The notes under the pieces are model-generated. The model did no database searches and was not told the DNA's origin. It saw only the letters and a program-made list of their open reading frames with translations. From contig NZ_JBEZFP010000019.1 of assembly GCF_040649515.1 (NCBI RefSeq), positions 26,621 through 90,620 on the forward strand: DNA of 64,000 bases. Direction: 5' to 3'. Within the stretch, counting starts at the first letter, position 1; each line of letters begins with the position of its first letter. Of the stretch, positions 50,551 through 59,395 are shown one piece after another. The DNA comes from Yinghuangia elevatio (GTDB lineage Bacteria; Actinomycetota; Actinomycetes; Streptomycetales; Streptomycetaceae). A program made the position numbers and the translations under genes.

Positions 50551-52134
50551 TCAGGCGCGCAGTGCGAGGCGGTCGAACAGCACCGTGCCGTCGTTGAACA
50601 GCGTGACGTCCGTCAGGGTGTTCTTGTGCGCCAGCGCCGCGACGGCGTTCTGGAACACCCAGACGGGCAGGTCGGCGTCCAGTCGGCGCTGCACTTCCGC
50701 GTACGCCGCGGCGCGCACCGCCGGGTCGGTGCTGCGCCGCCCGGTGTCCAGCGCCCGGTCGACGTCCGCGTCGCGGTAGCCGGTCCACGCGGTCGCGCCG
50801 CCGCTGTGCAGGAAGGTGTACAGCGCGGGCTCGGGGTCGTCGATCCACAGGGTGAAGACCGATGCCTGGAAGTCCCGGGAGATCTGGGTCTTGAGGGTCA
50901 TGGCCCCTGGTTCCAGGGTCTCGATGCGCATCGAGGCGTTCCGCAGTGTATGCAGCCGCGACTGGATGTACTCGGCGGTCTTCACGCTCGGCGGTGACGC
51001 GTACGTCGTGAAGGTGAAGTCGAGCGGCCGCCCCTCGGCGGCGAGGGCGTCCAGCAGGCGCTGCGCCTCGGCGGTGTCGTCGTCCGGGGTGCGGGACGCC
51101 GGGTCGTGGAAGGCCGTCCCGGGCGCGAACATCCCGCGGGCCGCGGGCGCCTTGCCTTGGTACACCACGGAGTTGAACCCTTCGGCGCTGAGCGCGAGGA
51201 CGACGGCACGCCGCGCCCGCGGGTCGTCGAACGGCGGGCGGGCGGAGTTGAAGACCACCATCTTGCCGCCGGACAGGTCGAGTTGCTCGACGGTGACGCC
51301 GTCCTTGCGGCCCTTGTCGATGAGCTGGTAGTCGACCGTGACCATGGCGGTGGCGCTTCCGGTGGCCACCGACGCCATCGCCTGCTGGATGTCGGGGACG
51401 ACCTTGAAGGTGACCCGGTCGAGTGCGGGTTTGCCCGGCTGCCAGTACGCGGGGTTGCGCTCCAGCACCATCTGCGCGTCGCGCTGCCACTGCCTGAGCA
51501 CGAACGGCCCCGCCCCCACCGGCTTGGCGCCGAACCCCTTCGGGTCCTTGCGGTAGGCCTCCGGCGATCCGATGTACGTCAGGTTCTTCGCCACCACCCG
51601 GTCGAAGTGCGCGTTGGGCGCCGGGAGTTCGATGCGCAGGACGAGCGGCTCGACGACCTGGAGGCGCAGGCCCGCCGCGCTCGACAACTGCGGCGACCGG
51701 TTGGCCGGGTCGGCGTGGCGCTCGTAGGTGAAGCGCACGGCCTCGGCGTCGAAGGGCGTGCCGTCCGAGAACCGCACGCCGGGCCTGATCCGCAGGGTCC
51801 ACACGCGCCCGTCGTCGGCGGCGGTGATGCTCTCGCCGATTCCCGGGCCGACCCGGCCGGTCTTGGGGTCCATCCAGAACAACACGTCGTAGACGGCGGC
51901 GAGGCGGTTGCCGTCGCCGACGCCGTTGACGGCGGCCGCGGTCGGGTCCAGGCCGCGGGCCGCCTCGGTGGGCAGCAGGATCGTGGCGGAACCGCCTTGC
52001 CGGGGCGGGCCGGACGCGCCGGCCGGGCCGGAGCCGGAGCCGCCGCTGTCTCCGCCGCATGCGGAGACCAGGGCGAGCACGGTGGCGGCGGCTGTCGCGG
52101 CGAGGGCACGCCGAAGTGTTCGAGACGTACGCAT
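50551..52134 (-). CDS. Peptide/nickel-type ABC transporter substrate-binding lipoprotein
   Basis: A 527-residue SBP_bac_5 protein with lipobox (VLALVSACGG) and binding-fold segments LDPTAAAVNGVGDGNRLAAV, WTLRIRPGVRFSDGTPFDAE, GAGPFVLRQWQRDAQMVLER and NPAYWQPGKPALDRVTFKVV. Such proteins bind oligopeptides, nickel chelates or other amphipathic solutes. No permease or ATPase is in the window, so it is an orphan here. It follows the amidohydrolase on the same strand by 143 bases. Confidence 0.88.
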   Translation of the reverse strand: MRTSRTLRRALAATAAATVLALVSACGGDSGGSGSGPAGASGPPRQGGSATILLPTEAARGLDPTAAAVNGVGDGNRLAAVYDVLFWMDPKTGRVGPGIGESITAADDGRVWTLRIRPGVRFSDGTPFDAEAVRFTYERHADPANRSPQLSSAAGLRLQVVEPLVLRIELPAPNAHFDRVVAKNLTYIGSPEAYRKDPKGFGAKPVGAGPFVLRQWQRDAQMVLERNPAYWQPGKPALDRVTFKVVPDIQQAMASVATGSATAMVTVDYQLIDKGRKDGVTVEQLDLSGGKMVVFNSARPPFDDPRARRAVVLALSAEGFNSVVYQGKAPAARGMFAPGTAFHDPASRTPDDDTAEAQRLLDALAAEGRPLDFTFTTYASPPSVKTAEYIQSRLHTLRNASMRIETLEPGAMTLKTQISRDFQASVFTLWIDDPEPALYTFLHSGGATAWTGYRDADVDRALDTGRRSTDPAVRAAAYAEVQRRLDADLPVWVFQNAVAALAHKNTLTDVTLFNDGTVLFDRLALRA

Positions 52135-52277
52135 GGGGGACTCCCGTCGGTCCGGAGGGCACACCCGGCGGGCCGCCCGCCCCGGACGGTGGGGCCGGGG
52201 GCGGCCGGGCGGGCGGCGACGTGCGGAGTTTGATCGAGGCGCGGGTCGGGGCGTACTCGGGGCGTACGGGGAGCCGG

Positions 52278-53567
52278 TCAGGCCCAGGGGCCGACGGTGC
52301 GGAAGGCGAACGGGCTGGCGCCGGCCGGGACGGTGTCCAGCGGCGTGTCGATCTCGTCCCATGTCATCGCGCCGATCGCGCGTGCCGTGCCGGCGAGTGC
52401 GGCCGGGTCGAGGCCGTACACCTTGGCGGCCGTACCGCCGAGCATCGCGCGCACGGCATCCCTGTCGAGCCCCGCGAACGTCCGGCGGATCGACAGCTTG
52501 CCCATGGCGACGCGCTCGGCGTCGGGGGTCTCGGGGCGCTGGTACTGGTACGTGCCCTCCATGTGCGGATAGTCCGAGCCCCACATGATGCGGTCGGCGT
52601 ACCCGTCCCGGATCGCGCCGACGGCCTCGGTGCGGGAGAGGAAGCTGCCCCCGATGTAGACGTTGCGGTGCAGGTAGTGGCTGGGGAGTTCGGGGACCTG
52701 TGCGGCGAGCCCGGGGTTGCCGCGGGTCGCGGACATGTGCACGGTGTCCAGTTCGGTCGCCAGATACGGCCACCACTCGCCCGGCTGCTCGGTCAGGACC
52801 AGGACGAGGCCGGGGTGCCGTTCGAACACGCCGGAGAAGATCATGTGGTGTGCCGCGCGGCGGCTGAACCAGCCGCCGGACTCGATCTGTTGGAGGGCGC
52901 CGAGTTCGGGGCCCGCGTACAACGTCGGGTCGCCGGCCCCGGAGTGGGTGGTCAGCGGCATCGACAGTTCCTCGGCGGCGGCCCAGAACGGCTCCCAGGC
53001 GCGGTCGTTGTAGTGCCGCAGCCACGGGCGCGGCGCGGGGAAGTTCACGCCGCGCAGGCCCGCGTCCGCCGCCCGGCGCAGCTCGGCCACCGCGGCGTCG
53101 ACGTCCCACATCGGCAGGTGCGCGAGGCCGACGTGGCGGTGCGGCGCCGCCCGGCACACGTCGGCGAGCCAGCGGTTGTAGATCCGGATGCCGGCCGCCG
53201 CGAGCTCCGGGTCGTCGTTGGGGCCGAGCATCGAGGTCTGGAAGGGCACCGGCTGGTCGTTCTGGCTGCCGTGGAAGACGACTTCCGCGGCGATGCCCTC
53301 GTGGTCCAGGTCGCGGCGGCGGGCGGCGGGGTCGTGATGGCCGTCGGTGAGCCGGTTCCGCCACGGGGAGTCGGGGTCGACGGCGTCCTCGCGCTCCAGG
53401 TAGCGGCCGCGCGAGCGGCCGGGGTCGGCGACGTACGCGTCGTACGCGTCGAGCAGGTCGGCCGGGCAGTACGGACGCAGGTCCTCGACGAGGCGCGGGC
53501 CTATGTGGCAGTCGGCGGACACGACGACGACCGGCTCGGTCGAGGAGTCGCGGTCATTCACGGGCAC
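52278..53567 (-). CDS. Amidohydrolase (ACMSD-like, amidohydrolase_2 family)
   Basis: A 429-residue TIM-barrel metal enzyme. The first ligand site reads SADCHIG, one Cys between Asp and His, where the family has DxH. Further sites are LTTHSGAG and the C-terminal IMWGSDYPHMEGTYQY. Members decarboxylate or hydrolyse aromatic and related acids. GTG 53567 has AAGGGAG 6 bases upstream and lies within the end of the tetR gene (14-base overlap), so the two are one operon under that repressor. Substrate unknown. Confidence 0.87.
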   Translation of the reverse strand: MPVNDRDSSTEPVVVVSADCHIGPRLVEDLRPYCPADLLDAYDAYVADPGRSRGRYLEREDAVDPDSPWRNRLTDGHHDPAARRRDLDHEGIAAEVVFHGSQNDQPVPFQTSMLGPNDDPELAAAGIRIYNRWLADVCRAAPHRHVGLAHLPMWDVDAAVAELRRAADAGLRGVNFPAPRPWLRHYNDRAWEPFWAAAEELSMPLTTHSGAGDPTLYAGPELGALQQIESGGWFSRRAAHHMIFSGVFERHPGLVLVLTEQPGEWWPYLATELDTVHMSATRGNPGLAAQVPELPSHYLHRNVYIGGSFLSRTEAVGAIRDGYADRIMWGSDYPHMEGTYQYQRPETPDAERVAMGKLSIRRTFAGLDRDAVRAMLGGTAAKVYGLDPAALAGTARAIGAMTWDEIDTPLDTVPAGASPFAFRTVGPWA

Positions 53568-54279
53568 GGGAATCTCCCTTGCTGGAACCGGTGTTCATGT
53601 CTCCCGCCGCACCGGCGAGGACCGCCAGGGCGGCCAGCGCCCGCTCCTGGAGGCCGTCCGCGGCGCCCTCGGCGGCCCAGCGCTCGGTGACGTCGTCCAG
53701 GACCGCCACGACCGCGGTGGCCAGGACGTGGGCGGACTCGCGTGACAGGCCCTCGCGTTCGGCCACCGCCTCGGCGATGCCGTCGCGCCACTGCCCGAGC
53801 AGGCCGAGCGCGCGGCCGCGCAGGACCGCCGAACTGCCGATGGCGCGTCGTTGCAGGGCGAGTCGCCGCAGCGACTCGGCTTCCATGGGCGGCTGTTGGG
53901 CCACCGCGCCGAGGACGGCGCGCAGCGGCGGCTCGTCGGCCGGGCGGGCGAGGACCGCGGCGCGCAGCGCGGGCACGCGTACACCGCGCTCCGGGAACAG
54001 CAGGGCGTCCTTGGCCGGGAAGTACCGGGCCACGGTGGCCGGCGAGACGCCGGCGCGGGCCGCGATCTCGGGCACGGTGGTCGTGTCGTAGCCGCGCTCG
54101 GCGAACAGGTCGAGCGCGGCGTCGACGATGGCTGCCCGCACCAGCAGCTTCTTGCGGGCGCGCAGGCCGCCGCCGGAGGCCGGGCCCGGGTCGGAGCCGG
54201 GGTCGGGGCCGGCCGCCGCGGCGTCGCGGAGGCCGGTTTGCGGGGAGAAGTCGGAAACGGGGATGGGGATCGGCAGCAC
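53554..54279 (-). CDS. TetR-family regulator of the amidohydrolase operon
   Basis: A 241-residue repressor. The HTH region is RAAIVDAALDLFAERGYDTT, VPEIAARAGVSPATVARYFP. The start GTG 54279 lies 6 bases after the -10 box of a well-formed promoter, so the message is probably leaderless. In-frame upstream ATGs would fall within that promoter. A perfect palindrome overlaps the -35 box, the hallmark of autorepression. The amidohydrolase gene starts before its stop. Confidence 0.88.
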   Translation of the reverse strand: MLPIPIPVSDFSPQTGLRDAAAAGPDPGSDPGPASGGGLRARKKLLVRAAIVDAALDLFAERGYDTTTVPEIAARAGVSPATVARYFPAKDALLFPERGVRVPALRAAVLARPADEPPLRAVLGAVAQQPPMEAESLRRLALQRRAIGSSAVLRGRALGLLGQWRDGIAEAVAEREGLSRESAHVLATAVVAVLDDVTERWAAEGAADGLQERALAALAVLAGAAGDMNTGSSKGDSRARE

Positions 54280-54285
54280 GCCGTG

Positions 54286-54314
54286 ATGATTGCCGACTCT
54301 CATTTGAGAGTCAA
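54286..54314 (-). promoter_or_regulatory. tetR promoter with embedded operator
   Basis: On the minus strand TTGACT (54309-54314) and AATCAT (54286-54291) are spaced by 17 bases. GACTCTCA-TT-TGAGAGTC (54295-54312), an 18-bp inverted repeat, covers the -35 box and spacer. A bound TetR dimer would block the polymerase. Confidence 0.78.
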
Positions 54315-54358
54315 CACTCATTATTTCCGCTTCGGGCGGTCCGCCCGCCGGCCTTGGG

Positions 54359-54799
54359 CTATTGGGCGCGGCGCACGGTGCCCTGGGCAGTCGCGCAGAT
54401 GCGCTCGGCACCGCTCTCGTCGACGGCCGCGATCTCGCAGGAACACACCGCCTGGGACCGCGTCGACGTCAGCACGGTCGCACGGGCCCGCAGGAGCACA
54501 CCCGAAGCGGGACGCACGTACGTCACCGCGAAGCCGGCCGTCAGGATCGCCGGGCCGAGGACCGTGCCCGCCGCGAAGGTGACGGCGTTGTCCGCGAGGT
54601 AGGCGAGCACTCCCCCGTGCACGAACCCGTTCTGCTGCCGCAGTTCCTCGCGTACGTCGACCTCGATCGTCGCGCCGCCGTCGCCGAAGGCCGTCAGGCG
54701 GGCGCCGAGCAGCACGCTGAACGGCTGGGCCTCCAGCGTCTTCGATGCCGTCCGGAGGTCGAGCGGGGGCCCGCCGTCCGCCAAAGGTCCTGCTCCCAT
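54359..54799 (-). CDS. Hotdog-fold thioesterase (PaaI-like)
   Basis: A 146-residue acyl-CoA thioesterase. The family core is ELRQQNGFVHGGVLAYLADN (active-site region NGFVHGG...D), preceded by ATIEVDV and followed by TAGFAVTYVRPASG. ATG 54799 has GGGAGG 5 bases upstream. It lies upstream of tetR on the same strand but 79 bases and a promoter separate them. Confidence 0.86.
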   Translation of the reverse strand: MGAGPLADGGPPLDLRTASKTLEAQPFSVLLGARLTAFGDGGATIEVDVREELRQQNGFVHGGVLAYLADNAVTFAAGTVLGPAILTAGFAVTYVRPASGVLLRARATVLTSTRSQAVCSCEIAAVDESGAERICATAQGTVRRAQ

Positions 54800-55056
54800 G
54801 CCGCCTCCCGAGATCACTGCCCAGTCGCTGCCCAGTCGCTGCCCGGTCACCGCCCGGCCGCTGCCGGGGTGCCACCGGGGTCGTCGCCGACGATCACTAC
54901 CCACCGGTAACCCCATCATGCCGCGGCCTCCGCGCGCGAGGGCAGGCCGCGACACATGGATTCGTCGGCGCCGCCTCCTTCTCCCGGGGCAGGTCACGGA
55001 GTTACAGTCGTCGCTTCCCTTTGCGGGGGATTTGCCTAGCGATGAGGGGGTTCGTT

Positions 55057-55899
55057 ATGCCGCAGATCGTGCGCGCCGCGCTCGTACAGGCCAAGTGGAC
55101 GGGCGACGGTGCGTCGATGGTGGACGTCCACGAGGCATACGCCCGGCAGGCCGCTGCGCAGGGGGCCCAGATCATGGGCTTCCAGGAGGTGTTCAACGCT
55201 CCCTACTTCTGCCAGGTCCAGGAACCGGAGCACTACGGCTGGGCCGAACCGGTGCCCGAGGGCCCGACGACCGCCCGTATGAGCACCCTCGCGCGGGAAC
55301 TGGGCATGGTGCTCGTCGTGCCGGTCTACGAGGTCGAGCAGTCCGGCTTCTACTACAACACCGCGGCCGTCATCGACGCCGACGGGACCGTGCTCGGCAA
55401 GTACCGCAAGCACCACATCCCGCAGGTCAAGGGCTTCTGGGAGAAGTACTACTTCCGGCCCGGCAACCTCGGCTGGCCGGTGTTCGACACCGCGGTCGGC
55501 CGGATCGGCGTCTACATCTGCTACGACCGCCACTTCCCGGAAGGCTGGCGCGCGCTGGGCCTCGCGGGCGCGCAGCTCGTGTACAACCCGTCGGCGACCA
55601 GCCGCGGACTGTCCGCGTACCTGTGGCAACTCGAACAGCCCGCGGCCGCGGTCGCCAACGAGTACTTCATCGCGGCGATCAACCGCGTCGGGGTCGAGGA
55701 GTACGGCGACAACGACTTCTACGGCACCAGCTACTTCGTCGACCCGCGCGGGCAGTTCGTGGGCGAGCCCGCGTCCGACCGAGACGAGGAACTCGTGGTC
55801 CGCGACCTCGACTTCGGCCTGATCGACGAGGTCCGCAACCAGTGGGCCTTCTACCGCGACCGGCGCCCCGACGCGTACGGCCCGCTGACGGAGGCATGA
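55057..55899 (+). CDS. Nitrilase-family beta-ureidopropionase
   Basis: A 280-residue carbon-nitrogen hydrolase. The Glu-Lys-Cys triad is seen in QIMGFQEVFNAPYF, GKYRKHHIPQ and YICYDRHFPEGWRAL. The sequence style fits N-carbamoyl-beta-alanine amidohydrolase, the third step of reductive pyrimidine breakdown. ATG 55057 has GAGGGGG 6 bases upstream; ATG 55042 is less likely. The dihydropyrimidinase gene follows after four bases. Confidence 0.9.
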   Translation: MPQIVRAALVQAKWTGDGASMVDVHEAYARQAAAQGAQIMGFQEVFNAPYFCQVQEPEHYGWAEPVPEGPTTARMSTLARELGMVLVVPVYEVEQSGFYYNTAAVIDADGTVLGKYRKHHIPQVKGFWEKYYFRPGNLGWPVFDTAVGRIGVYICYDRHFPEGWRALGLAGAQLVYNPSATSRGLSAYLWQLEQPAAAVANEYFIAAINRVGVEEYGDNDFYGTSYFVDPRGQFVGEPASDRDEELVVRDLDFGLIDEVRNQWAFYRDRRPDAYGPLTEA

Positions 55900-55903
55900 C
55901 GAC

Positions 55904-57304
55904 GTGGCCCGCACCCTGATCCGCGGCGGCCTTGTGGTGACCGCCGCCGAGGAGACGTACGCCGACGTGCTGGTCGACGGCGAGCGCGTCGCGGCCCTCG
56001 CCGCACCCGAGGTCGCCGAGGCCTGGGCGCCCGGCGCGGACCGCGTCGTCGACGCGACCGGGATGTACGTGATCCCGGGCGGCGTGGACGCGCACACCCA
56101 CATGGAGATGCCCTTCGGCGGCACGGTCGCGTCCGACACGTTCGAGACCGGCACCCGCGCGGCCGCGTTCGGCGGCACGACGACGATCGTCGACTTCGCC
56201 ATCCAGCAGGTCGGCGGGACCCTGCGCGCGGGGCTCGACGCGTGGCACGCCAAGGCCGACGGCAACTGCGCGATCGACTACGCGTTCCACATGATCCTCG
56301 CGGACGTGAACGACGCGGTGCTCAAGGAGATGGACCAGCTCGTCAGCGAGGGCGTCACCAGCTTCAAGATGTTCATGGCCTACCCGGGCGTCCTCTACAG
56401 CGACGACGGACGCATCCTGCGTGCGATGCAGCAGGCCGCGAACAACGGGGCGCTGCCGATGATGCACGCGGAGAACGGCATCGCCATCGACGTGCTGATC
56501 GAGCAGGCGCTCGCCAACGGGCGGACCGATCCGCGCGTGCACGGCGAGGTCCGCAAGGCCCTGCTGGAGGCCGAGGCGACCCACCGGGCGATCCAGCTCG
56601 CGCGCGTCGCCGGCAGCCCGCTGTACGTGGTGCACGTGTCGGCCGCGGAGGCCGTCGCCGAACTGACCGCTGCCCGGGACCTCGGCCTGAACGTGTTCGG
56701 CGAGACGTGCCCGCAGTACCTGTTCCTGTCGACGGACGACCTGGCCCGCCCCGGCTTCGAGGGCGCGAAGTACGTCTGCTCCACGCCTCTTCGGCCGGTC
56801 GAGCACCAGGCCGCCCTGTGGCGCGGCCTGCGGTCCGACGACCTGTCCGTGGTGTCCACCGACCACTGCCCGTTCTGCTTCGTGGGCCAGAAGGACCTCG
56901 GGCGCGACGACTTCTCGAAGATCCCCAACGGCCTCCCCGGCGTCGAGAACCGCATGGACCTGCTGCACCAGGCGGTGCTCGACGGGCACATCACGCGGCG
57001 CCGCTGGATCGAGCTGGCGTGCGCGACCCCGGCGCGGATGTTCGGGCTCTACCCCCGCAAGGGCACGATCGCGCCCGGCGCGGACGCCGACCTGGTGGTG
57101 TACGACCCGGCCGCCGAGCAGACGGTGTCCGCCGCGACGCACCACATGAACGTCGACTACTCGGCGTACGAGGGCCGGCGACTCACCGGCCGGGCCCGCA
57201 CCGTGCTCTCGCGCGGCACGGTCGTGGTGGACGACGGGAAGTACACGGGGCACGCCGGACACGGCTCGTACCTCAAGCGCGACACCTGCCAGTACCTGGT
57301 GTGA
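55904..57304 (+). CDS. hydA: Dihydropyrimidinase / D-hydantoinase
   Basis: A 466-residue binuclear zinc amidohydrolase that opens the ring of dihydrouracil and dihydrothymine. Ligands: VDAHTHMEMPFGG, carboxylated Lys in GVTSFKMFMAY, His in MMHAENG and VVHVSAAEA, Asp in STDHCPFCF. GTG 55904 has GGAGG 9 bases upstream, inside the end of the previous gene. It forms the second step of the pathway with the ureidopropionase acting next. Confidence 0.93.
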   Translation: MARTLIRGGLVVTAAEETYADVLVDGERVAALAAPEVAEAWAPGADRVVDATGMYVIPGGVDAHTHMEMPFGGTVASDTFETGTRAAAFGGTTTIVDFAIQQVGGTLRAGLDAWHAKADGNCAIDYAFHMILADVNDAVLKEMDQLVSEGVTSFKMFMAYPGVLYSDDGRILRAMQQAANNGALPMMHAENGIAIDVLIEQALANGRTDPRVHGEVRKALLEAEATHRAIQLARVAGSPLYVVHVSAAEAVAELTAARDLGLNVFGETCPQYLFLSTDDLARPGFEGAKYVCSTPLRPVEHQAALWRGLRSDDLSVVSTDHCPFCFVGQKDLGRDDFSKIPNGLPGVENRMDLLHQAVLDGHITRRRWIELACATPARMFGLYPRKGTIAPGADADLVVYDPAAEQTVSAATHHMNVDYSAYEGRRLTGRARTVLSRGTVVVDDGKYTGHAGHGSYLKRDTCQYLV

Positions 57305-57325
57305 ACGGTGTGAACGGTGTGAACG
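57299..57325. repeat. 9-bp tandem repeat across the hydA stop codon
   Basis: GTGTGAACG occurs three times in a row, the first copy holding the hydA TGA. Slippage here would not change the protein. Confidence 0.6.
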
Positions 57326-57398
57326 GCATCGACGGTGTGATCGCCGTGATCGGCCCCCGGCGTGGCCCTGGTAGGGCCCGGTAAGGAGAGAAACGCGC

Positions 57399-58412
57399 AT
57401 GGACTTCGGTCTGGTGCTCCAGGCGGACCCGCCCGCGTCCGAGGTCGTCGAGCTGCTGAAGACCGCCGAGCGCGCCGGGTTCACGCACGGCTGGACGTTC
57501 GACTCCGTCGTCTTGTGGCAGGAGCCGTTCGTCATCTACAGTCGCGTGCTCGCCGAGACGTCGACGATCACCGTCGGACCGATGGTCACCAATCCGCTCA
57601 CGCGCGACTGGACCGTCACCGCCTCGCTGTTCGCGACCCTCAACGAGATGTACGGCGACCGCACCATCTGCGGCATCGGGCGCGGCGACTCGGCGGTCCG
57701 GGTCCCCGGCGGCAAGCCGGCCACGCTGGAACGCCTCGGCGAGGCCATGCGCGTCGTCAAGGAATTGGCCGAGGGCCGCGAGGTCGACATGCACGGCACG
57801 CGCGTGCGGATCCCGTGGGTGCGGGAGGGGTCGAGCCTGCCGATGTGGATGGCGGCGTACGGTCCGCGGGCGCTGGAGCTGGTGGGGCGTCAGGCGGACG
57901 GCTTCATCCTGCAGTTGGCCGATCCGTACCTGACCGAGTACATGGTCAAGGCGGTGCGTGCCGCCGCGGTGCGCGCGGGCCGGGACCCCGCGGCGATCAA
58001 GGTGTGCGTCGCGGCCCCCGCCTACGTCTGCGAGGACACGGCCGCCGCGGTCGCCCACGCGCGCGAGCAGTGCCGGTGGTTCGGGGGCATGGTCGGCAAC
58101 CACGTCGCCGACCTGGTGGCGCGGTACGGCGAGCACTCGTCGGCGGTCCCGGAGGAGCTGACCGAGTACATCAAGGGCCGGCAGGGCTACGACTACTCGC
58201 ACCACGGCCGGGCCGACAACCCGTCGACGCAGTTCGTCCCGGACGAAATCGTCGAGCGGTTCTGCCTCATCGGGCCGGTCGAGACGCAGTTGGAGCGCCT
58301 GATGGAGTTGCGGGACCTGGGCGTGGACCAGTTCGCCGTGTACGCGATGCACGACGCGCGCGAGTCCACCATCGCGGCGTACGGCGAACGGATCATCCCC
58401 GCGCTGTCGTGA
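57399..58412 (+). CDS. F420-dependent (luciferase-like) oxidoreductase, TIGR03842-type
   Basis: A 337-residue luciferase-like monooxygenase-fold protein. Landmarks are MDFGLVLQADPPASEVVELL, TNPLTRDWTVTASLFATLNE, GIGRGDSAVRVPGGKP and PMWMAAYGPRALELVGRQAD. Genes of this type usually sit with hydantoinase genes and are thought to use F420. Here it follows hydA by 94 bases with AAGGAGAG before ATG. It may supply the reductive or a downstream step; that is inference. Confidence 0.87.
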   Translation: MDFGLVLQADPPASEVVELLKTAERAGFTHGWTFDSVVLWQEPFVIYSRVLAETSTITVGPMVTNPLTRDWTVTASLFATLNEMYGDRTICGIGRGDSAVRVPGGKPATLERLGEAMRVVKELAEGREVDMHGTRVRIPWVREGSSLPMWMAAYGPRALELVGRQADGFILQLADPYLTEYMVKAVRAAAVRAGRDPAAIKVCVAAPAYVCEDTAAAVAHAREQCRWFGGMVGNHVADLVARYGEHSSAVPEELTEYIKGRQGYDYSHHGRADNPSTQFVPDEIVERFCLIGPVETQLERLMELRDLGVDQFAVYAMHDARESTIAAYGERIIPALS

Positions 58413-58424
58413 CCTCGCGTGCGC

Positions 58425-58493
58425 GACCGGCCGCGGGCCCGGCCGCCCGGCCGACCCGAGGGCCGGCCGGGCGGAGGCGCCACGCGGCCGGTC
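58425..58493. terminator. Nested hairpin between convergent genes
   Basis: Outer arms GACCGGCCGCG (58425-58435) and CGCGGCCGGTC (58483-58493), inner arms CCGCCCGGCC (58443-58452) and GGCCGGGCGG (58465-58474). It separates the oxidoreductase gene from the facing acetyltransferase gene and includes the latter's stop codon. Confidence 0.6.
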
Positions 58494-59082
58494 AGTCGTC
58501 CCGGCCGCTGGGCGGCGTGTGGTCGCGCAGCATCATCGTGTAGAGCGGGGCGAGCGGGTACGGCCGCGAGAAGCCGACCGAGCGGTACCCCTGGCTGTCC
58601 CAGAACCCGACCGCGGCCGGGGAACTTGCGCGCAGCGTCAGCGTGGTGCGCGTGCCGGTCCACGGGCCGACCAGGGCGTTGTGCATCGCGGTGCCGAGGC
58701 CCTGGCGCCGGTAAGCCTTTCGTACCGCGAACTCGTAGACCGCGAAGGTCTGCCGGCCGTCCTCGACCGTCATCGGCTCGGGCAGCGGGTCGACCATGCC
58801 GGACCACCAGCGGTTGTCCGCGGGCAGCGGGACGCCCAGGCCGAACCCCATGGGTATCGAGTCCTCGGCGGTCCGGGCGAAGACGAGCGCGAAGCCGGGC
58901 GCGTCCAGGTGCCGGGGCAGCACGTTCTCGTCCCAGTCCCGGGCGTCGGACTCGGACCGAAGATACGGTTCTTCGGCATACACCTCGGTATATATCGTTC
59001 TGATCGTCTGCCGCATCGCCGGAACGGCGACCTCCTGGCCGGTGAGGTGGTCGAGCGTCCAGGGCACGGGCGCGGCGGTCAC
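58492..59082 (-). CDS. GNAT-family acetyltransferase
   Basis: A 196-residue N-acetyltransferase. Acetyl-CoA binding motif A is FAVRKAYRRQGLGTAMHNAL; LRASSPAAVGFWDSQGYRSV is motif B. The GTG at 59080-59082 has GGAG five bases upstream. The acceptor is unknown. The 313 bases upstream are noncoding, contain an 18-bp palindrome and presumably hold divergent promoters. Confidence 0.85.
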   Translation of the reverse strand: MTAAPVPWTLDHLTGQEVAVPAMRQTIRTIYTEVYAEEPYLRSESDARDWDENVLPRHLDAPGFALVFARTAEDSIPMGFGLGVPLPADNRWWSGMVDPLPEPMTVEDGRQTFAVYEFAVRKAYRRQGLGTAMHNALVGPWTGTRTTLTLRASSPAAVGFWDSQGYRSVGFSRPYPLAPLYTMMLRDHTPPSGRDD

Positions 59083-59240
59083 GGGAACTCCTTCGCGGGG
59101 ACAGGGCGGAGCGCGTTGGGACGGGCGGTGCGGGGAACAGCCGGAGGACATCGTGGAGGACGGCGGCCCGACGCGACAACTGCGAATCCGCGCCCGGGAC
59201 GACGGCGGGTCCGGGCGACCGGCAGGTGCGTGCGGAACGC

Positions 59241-59258
59241 CATCCCCCATGGGGGATG
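59241..59258. promoter_or_regulatory. Perfect 18-bp palindrome between divergent GNAT genes
   Basis: CATCCCCCATGGGGGATG is its own reverse complement. It lies about 140-160 bases from each flanking start and could be an operator; no regulator is adjacent. Confidence 0.4.
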
Positions 59259-59395
59259 CCGGTGACGCCTCTTCGGTTCCCGGCGCAGGACAGTCCACGC
59301 GCGAGCGCGTGCGGACGCAAGGGCGACGGGCCCGTGCGATGCGCCACCCGCAATGCCGTGGCCCGCCATCCAAACCACCCGGTACCGTGCCGCAC

